A stretch of DNA of 19,980 bases from Myxococcales bacterium (GCA_022572485.1 JACZVU010000029.1:1-19980), one strand, 5' to 3'. Positions 1 through 7,604 are shown, numbered from the stretch's first letter. Numbers and translations are program-made. Notes: generated by a model not told the origin, from the letters alone.

Positions 1-1
1 G

Positions 2-232
2 ATGCTCGCGCCGGTGCGCTCCACATTCTTCCCCAACCGCGTGCTGGTGGTTGCCGCCGATGACGAGCAACTCGAGAGCCACGCGGAGATCAGTCCACTG
101 CTCAAGGATCGGATCGCTCGCAATGGCCAGACCACCGTGTATCTGTGCCAGGACTACGTGTGTGGCTTTCCGACCGCCGACCCGGCGACGTTCGCCGAGC
201 AGCTCACGGCGGTCATCAGCGGCAAGGACTGA
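2..232 (+). CDS. DUF255/YyaL-type thioredoxin-domain protein, C-terminal fragment
   Basis: This is the last 76 codons of a gene whose start lies left of the window; the ATG at position 2 is an internal methionine, not the start. The visible tail has the end pattern of the DUF255 (YyaL/SPATA20-like) family: FPNRVLVVA, then SPLLKDR, then TTVYLCQDYVCGFPTADP, corresponding to the family's usual 'PLL..R...G..TAYVC..F.C..P..DP' ending. Full-length members are about 600 to 700 residues, with an N-terminal thioredoxin-like domain and a C-terminal six-hairpin glycosidase-like fold. Their biochemical role is poorly defined, so I name only the family. The TGA stop at 230-232 lies inside the 3' end of the convergent HAD gene, giving a 17-bp tail-to-tail overlap. 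Confidence 0.75.
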   Translation: MLAPVRSTFFPNRVLVVAADDEQLESHAEISPLLKDRIARNGQTTVYLCQDYVCGFPTADPATFAEQLTAVISGKD

Positions 233-914
233 TTGGCGACCCTGCGGCGTCGCGCGACGCCGCGGCCTGTGCGATCCACTCGCCTGCCGGGCGCGCGTCC
301 AGCGCTGTCAAAATGGTGTCCGCGGCCTCGAATGAAAGCGTTCGCGTCATCGGCCCGGGCACCGCGACGCAGTAGAGGCCAGCGGCTTTCGCGGATTGGA
401 CGCCATTGGGTGAATCCTCCAACGCGATCGCATCGCCGGGGTCCACGCCGAGGAGTTCGGTGGCACGAAGGTAGAGATCCGGTGCCGGTTTGGCGGCGTC
501 CACGTGTTCAAGAGTGACCACCTGGTCGAAAAAGTGGGTCAATCCCAGCCGTTCGATGTGGCCGCTCACCCAGCTGTAAGGTGAACTCGAAGCGATCGCA
601 GTGCCGATGGATTCCGCCCGGGCGTACTCTAGACACGCGCATACACCCGGCATTTGGTCGAGCTCCTCGATGTGGGCTTGGTGCAACTCGATGCGCCTGA
701 GTCGGATTCGCTCCGCATCCAAGGTCTCGCCGACGCGTGCGCGAAGTTCGGCCAGCGGGTCGAACACAGAACCGTCGGTGCCGATTCTCGTCAACCAGCG
801 ATCCTTCGGAAGCACCTGATCGTGTTCCTCGTAGACGATCCGCCAGGCTTCGTAGACGCTGGTTTCGGTGTCGAGGATCAAGCCATCGAAGTCGAAGATG
901 AGGGCGCGAGTCAT
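216..914 (-). CDS. HAD-superfamily hydrolase, beta-phosphoglucomutase/phosphatase type
   Basis: The 232-residue protein has all four HAD motifs. Motif I is DFDGLILDTE, with nucleophile Asp8 and general acid Asp10. Motif II is the Ser/Thr of IASSSPYSW near residue 110. Motif III is Lys142 in AAKPAPDLYL, and motif IV is EDSPNG near 166-171. A helical cap occupies roughly residues 15-95, as in subfamily IA enzymes such as beta-phosphoglucomutase and small sugar-phosphate phosphatases. The substrate cannot be read from the sequence. The ATG at 914 is chosen because motif I starts seven residues later and GGAG lies five bases upstream; the frame stays open to 1058 but that part is the stem-loop region behind the sigma gene. 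The C-terminal tail after residue 210 is low-complexity and partly encoded by a 20-bp palindrome. The gene may be co-transcribed with the sigma factor gene unless the intervening stem-loops terminate. Confidence 0.85.
   Translation of the reverse strand: MTRALIFDFDGLILDTETSVYEAWRIVYEEHDQVLPKDRWLTRIGTDGSVFDPLAELRARVGETLDAERIRLRRIELHQAHIEELDQMPGVCACLEYARAESIGTAIASSSPYSWVSGHIERLGLTHFFDQVVTLEHVDAAKPAPDLYLRATELLGVDPGDAIALEDSPNGVQSAKAAGLYCVAVPGPMTRTLSFEAADTILTALDARPAGEWIAQAAASRDAAGSPISPCR
244..263. repeat. 20-bp perfect palindrome at a convergent gene junction
   Basis: GCGGCGTCGC is followed immediately by its exact reverse complement, GCGACGCCGC. It begins 12 bases after the stop of the DUF255 gene and lies inside the last codons of the HAD gene. 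In RNA from either strand it could fold into a GC-only stem. Its position suggests a terminator for the plus-strand gene, but no T-tract follows. Palindromes this long are easier to obtain by chance in GC-rich DNA, so the functional claim is weak. Confidence 0.45.
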
Positions 915-952
915 GATGCTCCGACGAGACGGGCTGCGGTGGTGTTGGAAGC

Positions 953-987
953 TGGCGCCACAGCGAATTTCTTTCGCTGTGGCGCCA
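953..987 (-). terminator. 15-bp perfect stem-loop between the sigma factor and HAD genes
   Basis: TGGCGCCACAGCGAA (953-967) pairs without mismatch with TTCGCTGTGGCGCCA (973-987), leaving a 5-base loop. It lies 38 bases upstream of the HAD start and downstream of the sigma factor stop, both on the minus strand. A stem this long is typical of transcription terminators or mRNA-stabilising structures. No U-tract follows on the minus strand, so it is not a textbook intrinsic terminator. Confidence 0.6.
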
Positions 988-1012
988 CGAGATTTGAAGC
1001 TGAACCTAGCGG

Positions 1013-1031
1013 GGGAAGTCTCCGACTTCCC
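1013..1031 (-). repeat. 8-bp stem-loop, second of three in the gap
   Basis: GGGAAGTC (1013-1020) and GACTTCCC (1024-1031) form a perfect 8-bp stem with a 3-base loop. It lies between two larger hairpins in the same 156-bp gap. On the plus strand it is followed by CTTTG-type sequence, on the minus strand by more G/C, so no direction of termination is favoured. Confidence 0.45.
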
Positions 1032-1041
1032 TTTGCAGCGT

Positions 1042-1069
1042 CGCGCAACCCCATGCATGGGGTCGCGCG
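1042..1069 (-). terminator. Palindromic stem-loop immediately after the sigma factor stop codon
   Basis: The core ACCCCATGCATGGGGT (1048-1063) is a perfect 16-bp palindrome. It is extended by CGCGC (1042-1046) pairing with GCGCG (1065-1069) across one position that is an A/C mismatch in plus-strand RNA but a G-U wobble in minus-strand RNA. That compensation favours a role in the minus-strand transcript, which carries the sigma factor. It begins one base beyond the TAG stop. There is no U-tract, so Rho-type termination or 3'-end protection is possible. Confidence 0.55.
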
Positions 1070-1070
1070 C

Positions 1071-2498
1071 CTAGGGCTCGAGAATCGGGTGTAGACTCTG
1101 CGCGGGAACCGTCTCTCGGAGCTTCTTGAGTGCGCGGGCTTCGAGCTGGCGCACCCGCTCGCGCGACAGACCCAGGGATTGACCGATCTGCTCCAGGGTG
1201 TGCTCCTCTTCCCGGCCGAGCCCGTAGCGAAGGCGCAGGATCAGCTGCTCGCGCGCGGTCAGCACGCCGATCAGGAATCCGACCCCCGAGCGCATCCGTT
1301 CGCCATCGAGACCGTGATCCGGGGCCTGCGAGAAAGGGTCGGCGACGAAGTCTTCGAGGCGCTTCTCGGTGCCCGCGACCGACGATTCCAGCGAGATCGC
1401 CTCGCGCGACAGCAGGTCCAGCGCCTCGATCGCGCTCGTGTCCGTACCCAGCTCAGGCGCGAGTTCCGCCGCTGTCGGATCGCGTCCGAGCTTGCCGGTC
1501 AACTCTGCGCGCACGCGCTGGCTGCGCTGCAGCCGGTCGTGGACGTGCGAGGGCAGGCGGATGGTGCGCGAGTGGTTCTGGATCGCGCGAACCAATGCCT
1601 GTCGAATCCACCACACCGCATAGGTCGAGAACTTGAAGCCGCGGCGGTGGTCGAACTTCTCCACGGCGCGGATCAGGCCGAGGTTGCCCTCTTGGATCAA
1701 GTCCGGAAAGGAGAGTCCGAGGTTTCGGTAGTCCTTCGCGATCGCGACGACGAGCTTCAGGTTGTGCTCGATGAAACGATTTTTTTCGGCGGTCATCCGT
1801 TCGTGGGCGTTTTCGACCCTGTTCGCGAGTTCGAAGAGCTCGGCCTTGGATACCCCGACCTCGGCCTCGAGTTCCTTGAACTTCTTGGTGCCCTTTCGTG
1901 TCCGCTTCATCCCTCTGCACAGCTGGAGCACTTTCTGCCGCAGCTCCGCGAGCAGCACCAGGGAGAGGTGTGCTCCCTTGAGTTCTTTGATGATCTTGGC
2001 GTCGATCTTCGCGAGTTGCTTCTCGCGGTTCTTGCCTTTTGCGATCGGCGCCTCACGCTGAGTGAGCAAGGTGCGAAGCCGCTTGACGGCGCGTTCGACC
2101 CGGGCGGCGATTTCACCGGTTTCTTCGTCGCCGACCGATTCAGAAAGCTTGGCGCCCGTGTGTGAGAGTGCGCGCAGCGCGTCCCAGCGGGTGACGACGT
2201 GTCGCGCCGAACACGGAATGGCGTAAAGGGCCTCGCGCAGCTCGTTGGTTGCCGACTCGAGCTCCTTGGCGAGGATCACCTCTTCTTCACGTCGAAGCGT
2301 TCGCGTACCACCGATCTCCTGGAAGTAGGATTCCAGGGGGCGTCGCTCTCGCCCGGGATCGAGTTCGTCCGCCGAGGCCGCCCGCATCGCGCCGCCTTTT
2401 TCCACGGGTTTTCCCGCAGTCGTGCCAGCCCGCTCAGCACCGGCCGGAGCTTCTGTGATCTCCGTCGATTTCTTGACTTTTTTGTCCTGCAGCTTCAC
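1071..2498 (-). CDS. rpoD: RNA polymerase sigma factor, sigma-70 primary/RpoD-like
   Basis: The 475-residue protein directs core RNA polymerase to -10/-35 promoters. Region 1.2 is visible at about 54-85 ([20 protein letters not shown]), followed by a charged non-conserved segment to about 235. Region 2 spans about 240-310, with the core-binding stretch [20 protein letters not shown] and the promoter-melting, -10-recognition stretch [19 protein letters not shown]. Region 3 follows RTIRLPSHV, and region 4 has the helix-turn-helix [20 protein letters not shown] near 434-453. Region 1.1 is not recognisable, and the protein is shorter than E. coli RpoD (613 residues), so a group 2 paralogue is possible. 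The start is a GTG with GAGGG eight bases upstream; the first 50 residues are low-complexity, so a later start at ATG 38 (MRAAS) cannot be excluded. Confidence 0.88.
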   Translation of the reverse strand: MKLQDKKVKKSTEITEAPAGAERAGTTAGKPVEKGGAMRAASADELDPGRERRPLESYFQEIGGTRTLRREEEVILAKELESATNELREALYAIPCSARHVVTRWDALRALSHTGAKLSESVGDEETGEIAARVERAVKRLRTLLTQREAPIAKGKNREKQLAKIDAKIIKELKGAHLSLVLLAELRQKVLQLCRGMKRTRKGTKKFKELEAEVGVSKAELFELANRVENAHERMTAEKNRFIEHNLKLVVAIAKDYRNLGLSFPDLIQEGNLGLIRAVEKFDHRRGFKFSTYAVWWIRQALVRAIQNHSRTIRLPSHVHDRLQRSQRVRAELTGKLGRDPTAAELAPELGTDTSAIEALDLLSREAISLESSVAGTEKRLEDFVADPFSQAPDHGLDGERMRSGVGFLIGVLTAREQLILRLRYGLGREEEHTLEQIGQSLGLSRERVRQLEARALKKLRETVPAQSLHPILEP

Positions 2499-2835
2499 CT
2501 ATTCACCCTCGATTCTCCGATGCGATTCCAACTTGATTGGTCGGATACCGCTCGGATCAATCTGGTTCAATTATCTGGGCAACGCGGCGCCTGCTACGGC
2601 GGCCCGATTCAAACATGCGGAGAAGCGATACCGCTCCGCTGAGTTGGGCACATCCGATGCGAGGTGAACTCGTCCGACTAGGCCGACGCCGGCTGCTTGT
2701 TATTCTGGGGGGCAACCAATTGACCCGATATTGTGAGTCTTTTGGATCTAAATTGCCAGCGCAATTCGCAGGTTTTTCCAACGGGACGCTGCCTCCAGCC
2801 TAGAGAAAGGTCAATTTTCAAGAGTTTACGCATAA

Positions 2836-2855
2836 ATGTGGTTAAAACACCACAT
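2836..2855. promoter_or_regulatory. Operator-like inverted repeat ATGTGGT-N6-ACCACAT
   Basis: Two perfect 7-base arms, ATGTGGT (2836-2842) and ACCACAT (2849-2855), flank the 6-base AT-rich spacer TAAAAC. The dyad sits in the AT-rich island about 340 bases upstream of the sigma factor start and 230 bases downstream of the permease stop. Size and spacing fit a dimeric regulator site. I do not recognise the motif as belonging to a named family, and a small RNA hairpin is the alternative reading. Confidence 0.35.
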
Positions 2856-2908
2856 ATCCTGATCTATCGGTCATTGAACTCTCGACCAGGAGCGCGAACT
2901 GGCTGTTC

Positions 2909-2929
2909 GGAGCCGGCGGTTCCGGCTTC
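2909..2929. repeat. Short GC-rich hairpin
   Basis: AGCCGG (2911-2916) pairs with CCGGCT (2922-2927) around a 5-base loop, extended by one wobble and one G-C pair to give about 8 bp. No T-run follows on either strand. It may be part of an untranslated leader upstream of the sigma factor gene, or chance. Confidence 0.3.
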
Positions 2930-3043
2930 TCCATGAATAGTGCCGTGGGCGCGGGTGCGGTGACGAAGAGATTTTATCCCCTTGGGGGGTTTCCCTTGAG
3001 GCTGGCTCTGCTGCTGCAGGGCTGCCTGGGAGTGAATGGCGTT

Positions 3044-3081
3044 GCTGGCAAACCCGCCTTCCGGGTGAACCGGATGCCAGC
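3044..3081 (-). terminator. Nested hairpin just behind the permease stop
   Basis: Outer arms GCTGGCA (3044-3050) and TGCCAGC (3075-3081) enclose an inner stem ACCCG (3052-3056) / CGGGT (3062-3066). The structure starts five bases after the permease TGA, where a 3'-end structure is expected. No U-tract follows, so a Rho-dependent 3' end or an mRNA-protecting fold is as likely as intrinsic termination. Confidence 0.4.
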
Positions 3082-3086
3082 CGCCT

Positions 3087-4856
3087 TCAGAAGGGCCAGA
3101 AAACGGGAATCAGCGTGATCGCGATCGCCGCGCAGATCGCATCGAGCGGGAGGCCCACCCGTACGAAGTCGGTGAACCGGTAGCCGCCCGGGCCGTAGAC
3201 GATCAGATGGGTCTGGTAGGCGACTGGCGATGCGAACGCGCAGCAACCAGCGATCGCGACCGCCATCACGAAGCCGCGCGGATCCGCGCCTACGAGGTGG
3301 GCGGTCTCGACCGCGATCGGAAACATCAGTGCGACGGCGGCGTTGTGGTGCAGCGTCTCGGCCATCAGCAGTGTCGTCAGATAGATGACAATCAGCGCCG
3401 CGACCGGCCCGATCGATCCGACCGCGAGTGCGATCAGACCCGCGATGGCCGCCGCCGCTCCGGTCTTCTGCATCGCGAACGCAATTCCTAAACTCGCGCC
3501 GATCACGATCAGGATCGACCAGTTGACGCTGCGGCGCGCTGAGCCTCCAGAGATCGAACGCGTCGCGAGCAGGAGGCCGGCGGCCAGAAATGCCGCGATC
3601 GAGATCGGATAGGCGCCGAGGCTGGCCGCGAGCACCATCAGGACGAGGATTCCGATCGCGATGCCCGCGCGGTCGTAGCGGGGTGTTTCGGTTCCCGCGA
3701 TCTCGCTCACGAGATAGAAGTCCGGGCTGTTGCGGTGGGCACGCAGAAACCCAGGAGCGCCCTGGAGCAGCAAGGTATCCCCGGCCTCGAGCACGATCTC
3801 GCCGATCTTGCCGGGGACGCGCTCGGCGTTGCGGTGCACGGCGATGACCGCGGCATCGTAAACGGTGCGGAAGCTCGCATCGCGGATGCTCTGATGGATC
3901 AGTGGCGATGACGCGGAGATCACCGCTTCGATCAGTCGATGTTCGGGACGGGTCGGCGCCGGGCCCTCGTCGTCCGTGGCCGGCACCAGGCCGCGAATCC
4001 GCTGCAGTTCGACGATCGTCGATACGACGCCGGCAAACACCAAGCGGTCGCCGGCACGGATCAGCTCGTCGGGACCGACCGGCGTGATGATGCGCTCGGC
4101 TCGGCCGATCTCGACCAGAAACAGCCCCGGCAGGTGCCGCAGGCCGGCGTCCTCGACAGTCTGGTCGATCAGCGGGCACTGGTCTTCGACGATCATTGAG
4201 GCCGTGTACTCGCGGCGGTGCTCGCCGAGAATTTCGCTGGGCTCGCTGCGGTTGGGCAGCAGGTGGGGTGCGCCGTACAGCAGGAAGACGAGGCCCGCGA
4301 TGGCAATCGGGACCCCGATCGGCGCGAGTTCGAAAAACCCGATCTCCCCCAGACCGGATTGGCCCAGCAGGCCCGACACCGTGAGGATGGTGCTGGTGCC
4401 GATCACGGTGGTCGTGCTGCCGAGGATCGACGAGTAGCTGAGCGGGATCAAAAACCGGCTTGGAGACAGGCCGCGCCGCCGCGCCCAGTCGATCACGGTG
4501 GGTGTCATCATCGCGACGACTGGCGCGTTGTTGAGAAATGCCGACAGGGCCGCGACCGGAGGGCAGATGCAGGCGAGCCCCCCCTGCTCGCTGCGGGTCC
4601 GGTCCATCAGGCGCCCGACGGTCGCCTCTAGCGCGCCTGTTTCGCGCAGTGCCGCCGATACGATGAACAGTGCCCCGACCGCGGCAAGGGCCGGATTCGC
4701 GAAACCCTTAAAGGTCTCGAGCGGCGTGAGCACGCCAAAGGCTGCAAGTGTGAAGAGGCCGGCCATCAAGACGAGGTCCGGCTCAGCGAGCTCTTTCACC
4801 ATCGCGTAGAGGGTGAGGAGCACTACTGCCAGTGTCAGCCAACCCTGCCATTGCAT
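3087..4856 (-). CDS. SLC13 (DASS)-family permease with two RCK_C/TrkA-C domains
   Basis: This 589-residue inner-membrane transporter has two halves of hydrophobic helices separated by a soluble insert. The first half carries FLNNAPVVAMMTP near residues 107-119 and the second AETLHHNAAVALMFPIA, the paired Asn-rich re-entrant motifs of the ion-transporter/divalent-anion:sodium-symporter superfamily. The insert holds two RCK_C-like regulatory domains at about 216-290 and 308-370, each with the 'V..AG..L...G' pattern (IRAGDRLVFAGV and LEAGDTLLLQGA). Relatives move sulfate, dicarboxylates or other anions with sodium; the substrate here is unknown. I chose ATG 4856 because the first helix (WLTLAVVLLTLYAMV) begins at once. 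ATGs at 4880, 4901 and 4931 are alternatives, the last two running into the divergent argA gene. None has a clear Shine-Dalgarno sequence. Confidence 0.85.
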   Translation of the reverse strand: MQWQGWLTLAVVLLTLYAMVKELAEPDLVLMAGLFTLAAFGVLTPLETFKGFANPALAAVGALFIVSAALRETGALEATVGRLMDRTRSEQGGLACICPPVAALSAFLNNAPVVAMMTPTVIDWARRRGLSPSRFLIPLSYSSILGSTTTVIGTSTILTVSGLLGQSGLGEIGFFELAPIGVPIAIAGLVFLLYGAPHLLPNRSEPSEILGEHRREYTASMIVEDQCPLIDQTVEDAGLRHLPGLFLVEIGRAERIITPVGPDELIRAGDRLVFAGVVSTIVELQRIRGLVPATDDEGPAPTRPEHRLIEAVISASSPLIHQSIRDASFRTVYDAAVIAVHRNAERVPGKIGEIVLEAGDTLLLQGAPGFLRAHRNSPDFYLVSEIAGTETPRYDRAGIAIGILVLMVLAASLGAYPISIAAFLAAGLLLATRSISGGSARRSVNWSILIVIGASLGIAFAMQKTGAAAAIAGLIALAVGSIGPVAALIVIYLTTLLMAETLHHNAAVALMFPIAVETAHLVGADPRGFVMAVAIAGCCAFASPVAYQTHLIVYGPGGYRFTDFVRVGLPLDAICAAIAITLIPVFWPF

Positions 4857-4899
4857 TGGCGCGGCACGATACACCAACATTCGCGACACTGTCGGCACC

Positions 4900-5982
4900 A
4901 TGGCGTCCGAACCCACGAGCCGCAGCCGCATCGCGCCCTTTACCGAGCAGGGTTTCTATCTGAGTGAGCTGCGCGATCGCACCATCGCGATCGCCGTGCC
5001 TGCCGGCCTGCTGCGCGAAGGGGCAGCTCTCGAGCCGGTGCTGAAGGGCCTGGAATCGAATCGGACCCGCGTGATCCTGATCTCCGATGGCGCGGAGGCC
5101 CTCGAATCGCTCGCGGGAAGCGAGCCCCTGAGCGCGGGCGAGCTTGCCACGCTGCCCGGGCGCGTATGGCGGCGGCTCGGCCACAAATTGCGGGTCGGTG
5201 TCGTTACGGATGACCCGCAGAGCTTCGGGGCAACGTGTTGCCAGATCGTTCTCGCGCTCGGGATCCGAAAGCTGGTCTGGGTGGACGCGGCGGGCGGTTT
5301 GATCCGCAGCGATGGTGAGCGCGATTCCTTCATCGACGCCGCAGCGCTGCGCGATCGCATCGCGAGAGCCGATCCGGATTGCCGGCCCGGCGAAATTCTG
5401 GTGCACGTCGAGGCGATGTTGGGTGCCGGTGTCGCCGCGGTGAACCTCTGCACCCTCTCGGGCGTCGCAGACGAGCTCTTTACCTACGACGGCTCGGGCA
5501 CCCTCTTCACCCGCGAGGGCTACGTGGCCGTGCGCAGACTGGGCCTCGACGATTTCGACGCGGCCGCCGATCTCATCGAGCGAGGCACGGCAGAGGGATA
5601 TCTCGCCCCGCGAACGCCTGAGCAGATCGAACGGGTGCTCGAGAGTGCCTTCGGGGCCTTCATCGGCGGCAATCACCTCGCGGGTCTCGGAACCTTGTTG
5701 CCTTACCGAGACGACCAGGCAGCGGAGATTGCATCCCTTTACACCCTCACGCGTTTTCTGGGGGAGGGCGTGGGTAGCCATCTGGTTCGCTTCGCGGCGG
5801 AGCGGGCCCGCGACCAGGGATGCCGATTTGTGTTTGCGTGCACGACTTCTCCGCGCGTCATGGCCTTCTTCGAACGCAACGGGTTTGGAAAAGTCGGCCA
5901 CGGTGAAGTGCCCGAAGCGAAGTGGCGCGCATACGATTCCGCCCGTCGCGCGCAGGTCGCGTGCCTGCGCCGCGACCTCTAG
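4900..5982 (+). CDS. argA: ArgA-like N-acetylglutamate synthase, shortened kinase-like domain plus GNAT domain
   Basis: The 360-residue protein probably acetylates glutamate using acetyl-CoA, the first step of arginine synthesis. Residues about 15-195 are a degenerate amino-acid-kinase fold ending in LFTREGYVAVRRLG, which aligns by eye with the E. coli ArgA junction 'LF(S)RDG...IRRA'. The GNAT domain follows, with the acetyl-CoA loop region GEGVGSHLVRFAAERA. The end, VPEAKWRAYDSARRAQV, matches the characteristic ArgA ending 'LPESKK..YN.QR.SKV..DL'. E. coli ArgA has 443 residues; about 80 are missing here, mainly from the front of the kinase-like domain where arginine inhibition is wired in other members. 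The start at ATG 4900 has no clear Shine-Dalgarno sequence; an earlier in-frame ATG at 4813 would overlap the permease. Bifunctional or unrelated acylation is possible but less likely. Confidence 0.72.
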   Translation: MASEPTSRSRIAPFTEQGFYLSELRDRTIAIAVPAGLLREGAALEPVLKGLESNRTRVILISDGAEALESLAGSEPLSAGELATLPGRVWRRLGHKLRVGVVTDDPQSFGATCCQIVLALGIRKLVWVDAAGGLIRSDGERDSFIDAAALRDRIARADPDCRPGEILVHVEAMLGAGVAAVNLCTLSGVADELFTYDGSGTLFTREGYVAVRRLGLDDFDAAADLIERGTAEGYLAPRTPEQIERVLESAFGAFIGGNHLAGLGTLLPYRDDQAAEIASLYTLTRFLGEGVGSHLVRFAAERARDQGCRFVFACTTSPRVMAFFERNGFGKVGHGEVPEAKWRAYDSARRAQVACLRRDL

Positions 5983-6211
5983 GCCGGAGGGAAAGAGCGT
6001 GCGGGAGAAGCGGCCTTTCGGGCATCCGGTAGCGGCCCATGCGTCGCATCTCTCCGGGGAGCGGGTGTCGGCTGAAGGCGCGGTCTGACGGGTCCGGTAC
6101 TTGGCCAGCATTCCCGGAAACAATAAGCGATGCTACCGACAGCCGCGCTGAGCGGAGAGATTAGCGATCCGAAGCACTGTCGGATTGGAAGATTGGAAAG
6201 ATGGGAGTGCG

Positions 6212-7300
6212 ATGTCTGCTCGCTTGATTCCCACGCTTGCTGGGAGCTACTACCAGGATCCGAAAACCCTCGAGAGAGAGTTCGAGCGCATCTTCTTCCG
6301 ATCTTGGGTGCTTGCCGGAAGACAAGAGCAAGTGGCGGAGAGCGGCGATTTTTTCACATTCCAGCTGGGCTCCGAGAGCGTGCTGGTCGTGCGTGGCCAG
6401 GATGGTGACCTGCGCGGTTTCTACAACGTGTGCCGACACCGTGGTTCGAGGCTGTGCGCCGAAAAATCAGGGCGCTTCCAGGGGGCGATCCGCTGCCGTT
6501 ATCACGCCTGGAGCTATGCGCTAGACGGCGCACTGCGGACTGTTCCGTACATGCCGGACAAAGAGCATTTTTCGAAGGAAGCGTTCTCTTTGTATCCCGT
6601 AGACGTCGAGGTCTGGCAGGGCTTCATCTTCCTGTGCCTCGATCCCAGCGGCGGGACACTGCTCTCCCAACTCGGCGCCCTGCCCGAGCGTGCGCGACCG
6701 TATCCACTCGAGTCGCTACGCGTCGGGGCCCGCGCCGAACGTGTGGTCGACGCAAATTGGAAGATCCTCATCGAAAACTTCATGGAGTGTTACCACTGTC
6801 CTGGTGTACACCCCGAACTCTCCGATCTCGTGCCGCTCTACCGCATGGGTGAGGTGGATGCAGCGGACTCGGAGCCTCCCGAATACCGCGAGGGCGTGGT
6901 CACTTCGACGCTGAGCGGCACGACGCAACGGCCGATCTTTGCGGGTCTGCGCGACAGGCCCCAACAGCGGTATCACGCCGAACTCGTGCTGCCGAACCTG
7001 CTGCTCTATCTGTTTCCCGATTACGTCTGCGCGCGCTCGCTGTGGCCGGTGAGCCCGACGCGCACGCGTATCGTCTCGGAGTGGCTGTTCGAACCGGAGA
7101 CACAGGCACGCCCCGATTTCGATGCCAGCGATGCCGTCGGCTTCATGAATTTGCTCGGAGACCAGGATTGGCAAGTCTGCGAGGTCGTCCAGCTGGGTAT
7201 CGTCTCGCGCGCTCATCGCCACGGTGTCTTGCTTGCTCAAGAGTCCGGGGTCGCAGACGTCACGCGCTGGTATCTCGAACAATTCGAAGCGGAATCGTGA
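6212..7300 (+). CDS. Rieske [2Fe-2S] ring-hydroxylating-type oxygenase, alpha subunit
   Basis: The 362-residue protein has an N-terminal Rieske domain with cluster ligands Cys74 and His76 (NVCRHRG) and Cys95 and His98 (CRYHAW). The C-terminal catalytic domain has mononuclear iron ligands His195 and His200 in FMECYHCPGVHPEL, and a probable third ligand, Asp319, in DWQVCE. The family uses O2 and electrons from a separate reductase for hydroxylation or oxidative demethylation. The ECYHC style resembles the glycine-betaine/carnitine (GbcA, CntA) branch as well as aromatic-ring dioxygenases, so I leave the substrate open. No reductase or ferredoxin gene is in the window, so the partner is encoded elsewhere. 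ATG 6212 is chosen because GGGAG lies four bases upstream; an in-frame TTG at 6185 is the alternative. It sits 229 bases after argA and may have its own promoter. Confidence 0.88.
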   Translation: MSARLIPTLAGSYYQDPKTLEREFERIFFRSWVLAGRQEQVAESGDFFTFQLGSESVLVVRGQDGDLRGFYNVCRHRGSRLCAEKSGRFQGAIRCRYHAWSYALDGALRTVPYMPDKEHFSKEAFSLYPVDVEVWQGFIFLCLDPSGGTLLSQLGALPERARPYPLESLRVGARAERVVDANWKILIENFMECYHCPGVHPELSDLVPLYRMGEVDAADSEPPEYREGVVTSTLSGTTQRPIFAGLRDRPQQRYHAELVLPNLLLYLFPDYVCARSLWPVSPTRTRIVSEWLFEPETQARPDFDASDAVGFMNLLGDQDWQVCEVVQLGIVSRAHRHGVLLAQESGVADVTRWYLEQFEAES

Positions 7301-7604
7301 TTTCCTGTGTCCAGGTAGACGATGATCGTGTGCGCGGGGTGCCCTTTGCCGCCCAGTGCGTCAAGCCCCGCGAGCACTGCCAGCGCTGCTTCGAGCCGCT
7401 CCCTCTGGTGTAGGCTCAAGCGCCTGAGAAGAAGAGCACCAGACGGGACTAGAGAGGATCGCGGAATAGGATTACAACGATCCTCGTCGGGAGCTGGTGT
7501 CACCGTATTCTGCAGAACTCTCTAGCCGAGGGGTCAGGAGTTCGGCGAGGCAGTAGCACTGGAGCCGTCGGCGGGGCAGGTCAAGAGTGCCAGCGGGTCA
7601 GCTG
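7301..7604. other. Gene-free stretch between two convergent genes
   Basis: No recognisable gene. A minus-strand open frame (7237-7503) has a short protein-like run, LHQRERLEAALAVLAGLDAL, but overlaps the end of the oxygenase gene and matches nothing I know; it may be a decayed fragment. The stretch contains overlapping inverted repeats: GAGGATCG (7454-7461) with CGATCCTC (7478-7485), and CTAGAGAG (7449-7456) with CTCTCTAG (7518-7525). The two left arms overlap, so the stems are mutually exclusive. Confidence 0.4.

Larger units (their letters stand above)
2499..3086. other. Gene-free stretch between the sigma factor and permease genes
   Basis: I see no convincing gene in these 588 bases. The short open frames on either strand have no protein-like composition or good ribosome binding sites. 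The part near 2700-2880 is clearly richer in A/T than its surroundings and probably holds the sigma factor promoter and leader, although I could not identify a well-spaced -35/-10 pair. Within it are an operator-like inverted repeat (2836-2855), a GC hairpin (2909-2929) and a nested hairpin just behind the permease stop (3044-3081). Confidence 0.5.

Noticed and set aside
1179..2165. A 328-codon plus-strand open frame opposite the sigma factor gene
   Set aside because: It mirrors the conserved sigma-70 codons in antisense and has no ribosome binding site or family features.
2933..3118. 61-codon plus-strand ORF in the gap left of the permease
   Set aside because: No ribosome binding site, overlaps the end of the permease gene and covers a likely 3'-end hairpin.
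4783..6123. A 446-codon minus-strand open frame opposite argA
   Set aside because: No recognisable motif and composition typical of antisense shadows; argA on the plus strand has clear homology along its length.
6183..6198. Tandem GATTGGAA GATTGGAA just before the Rieske oxygenase
   Set aside because: Only two copies of 8 bases; not enough to propose a binding site.
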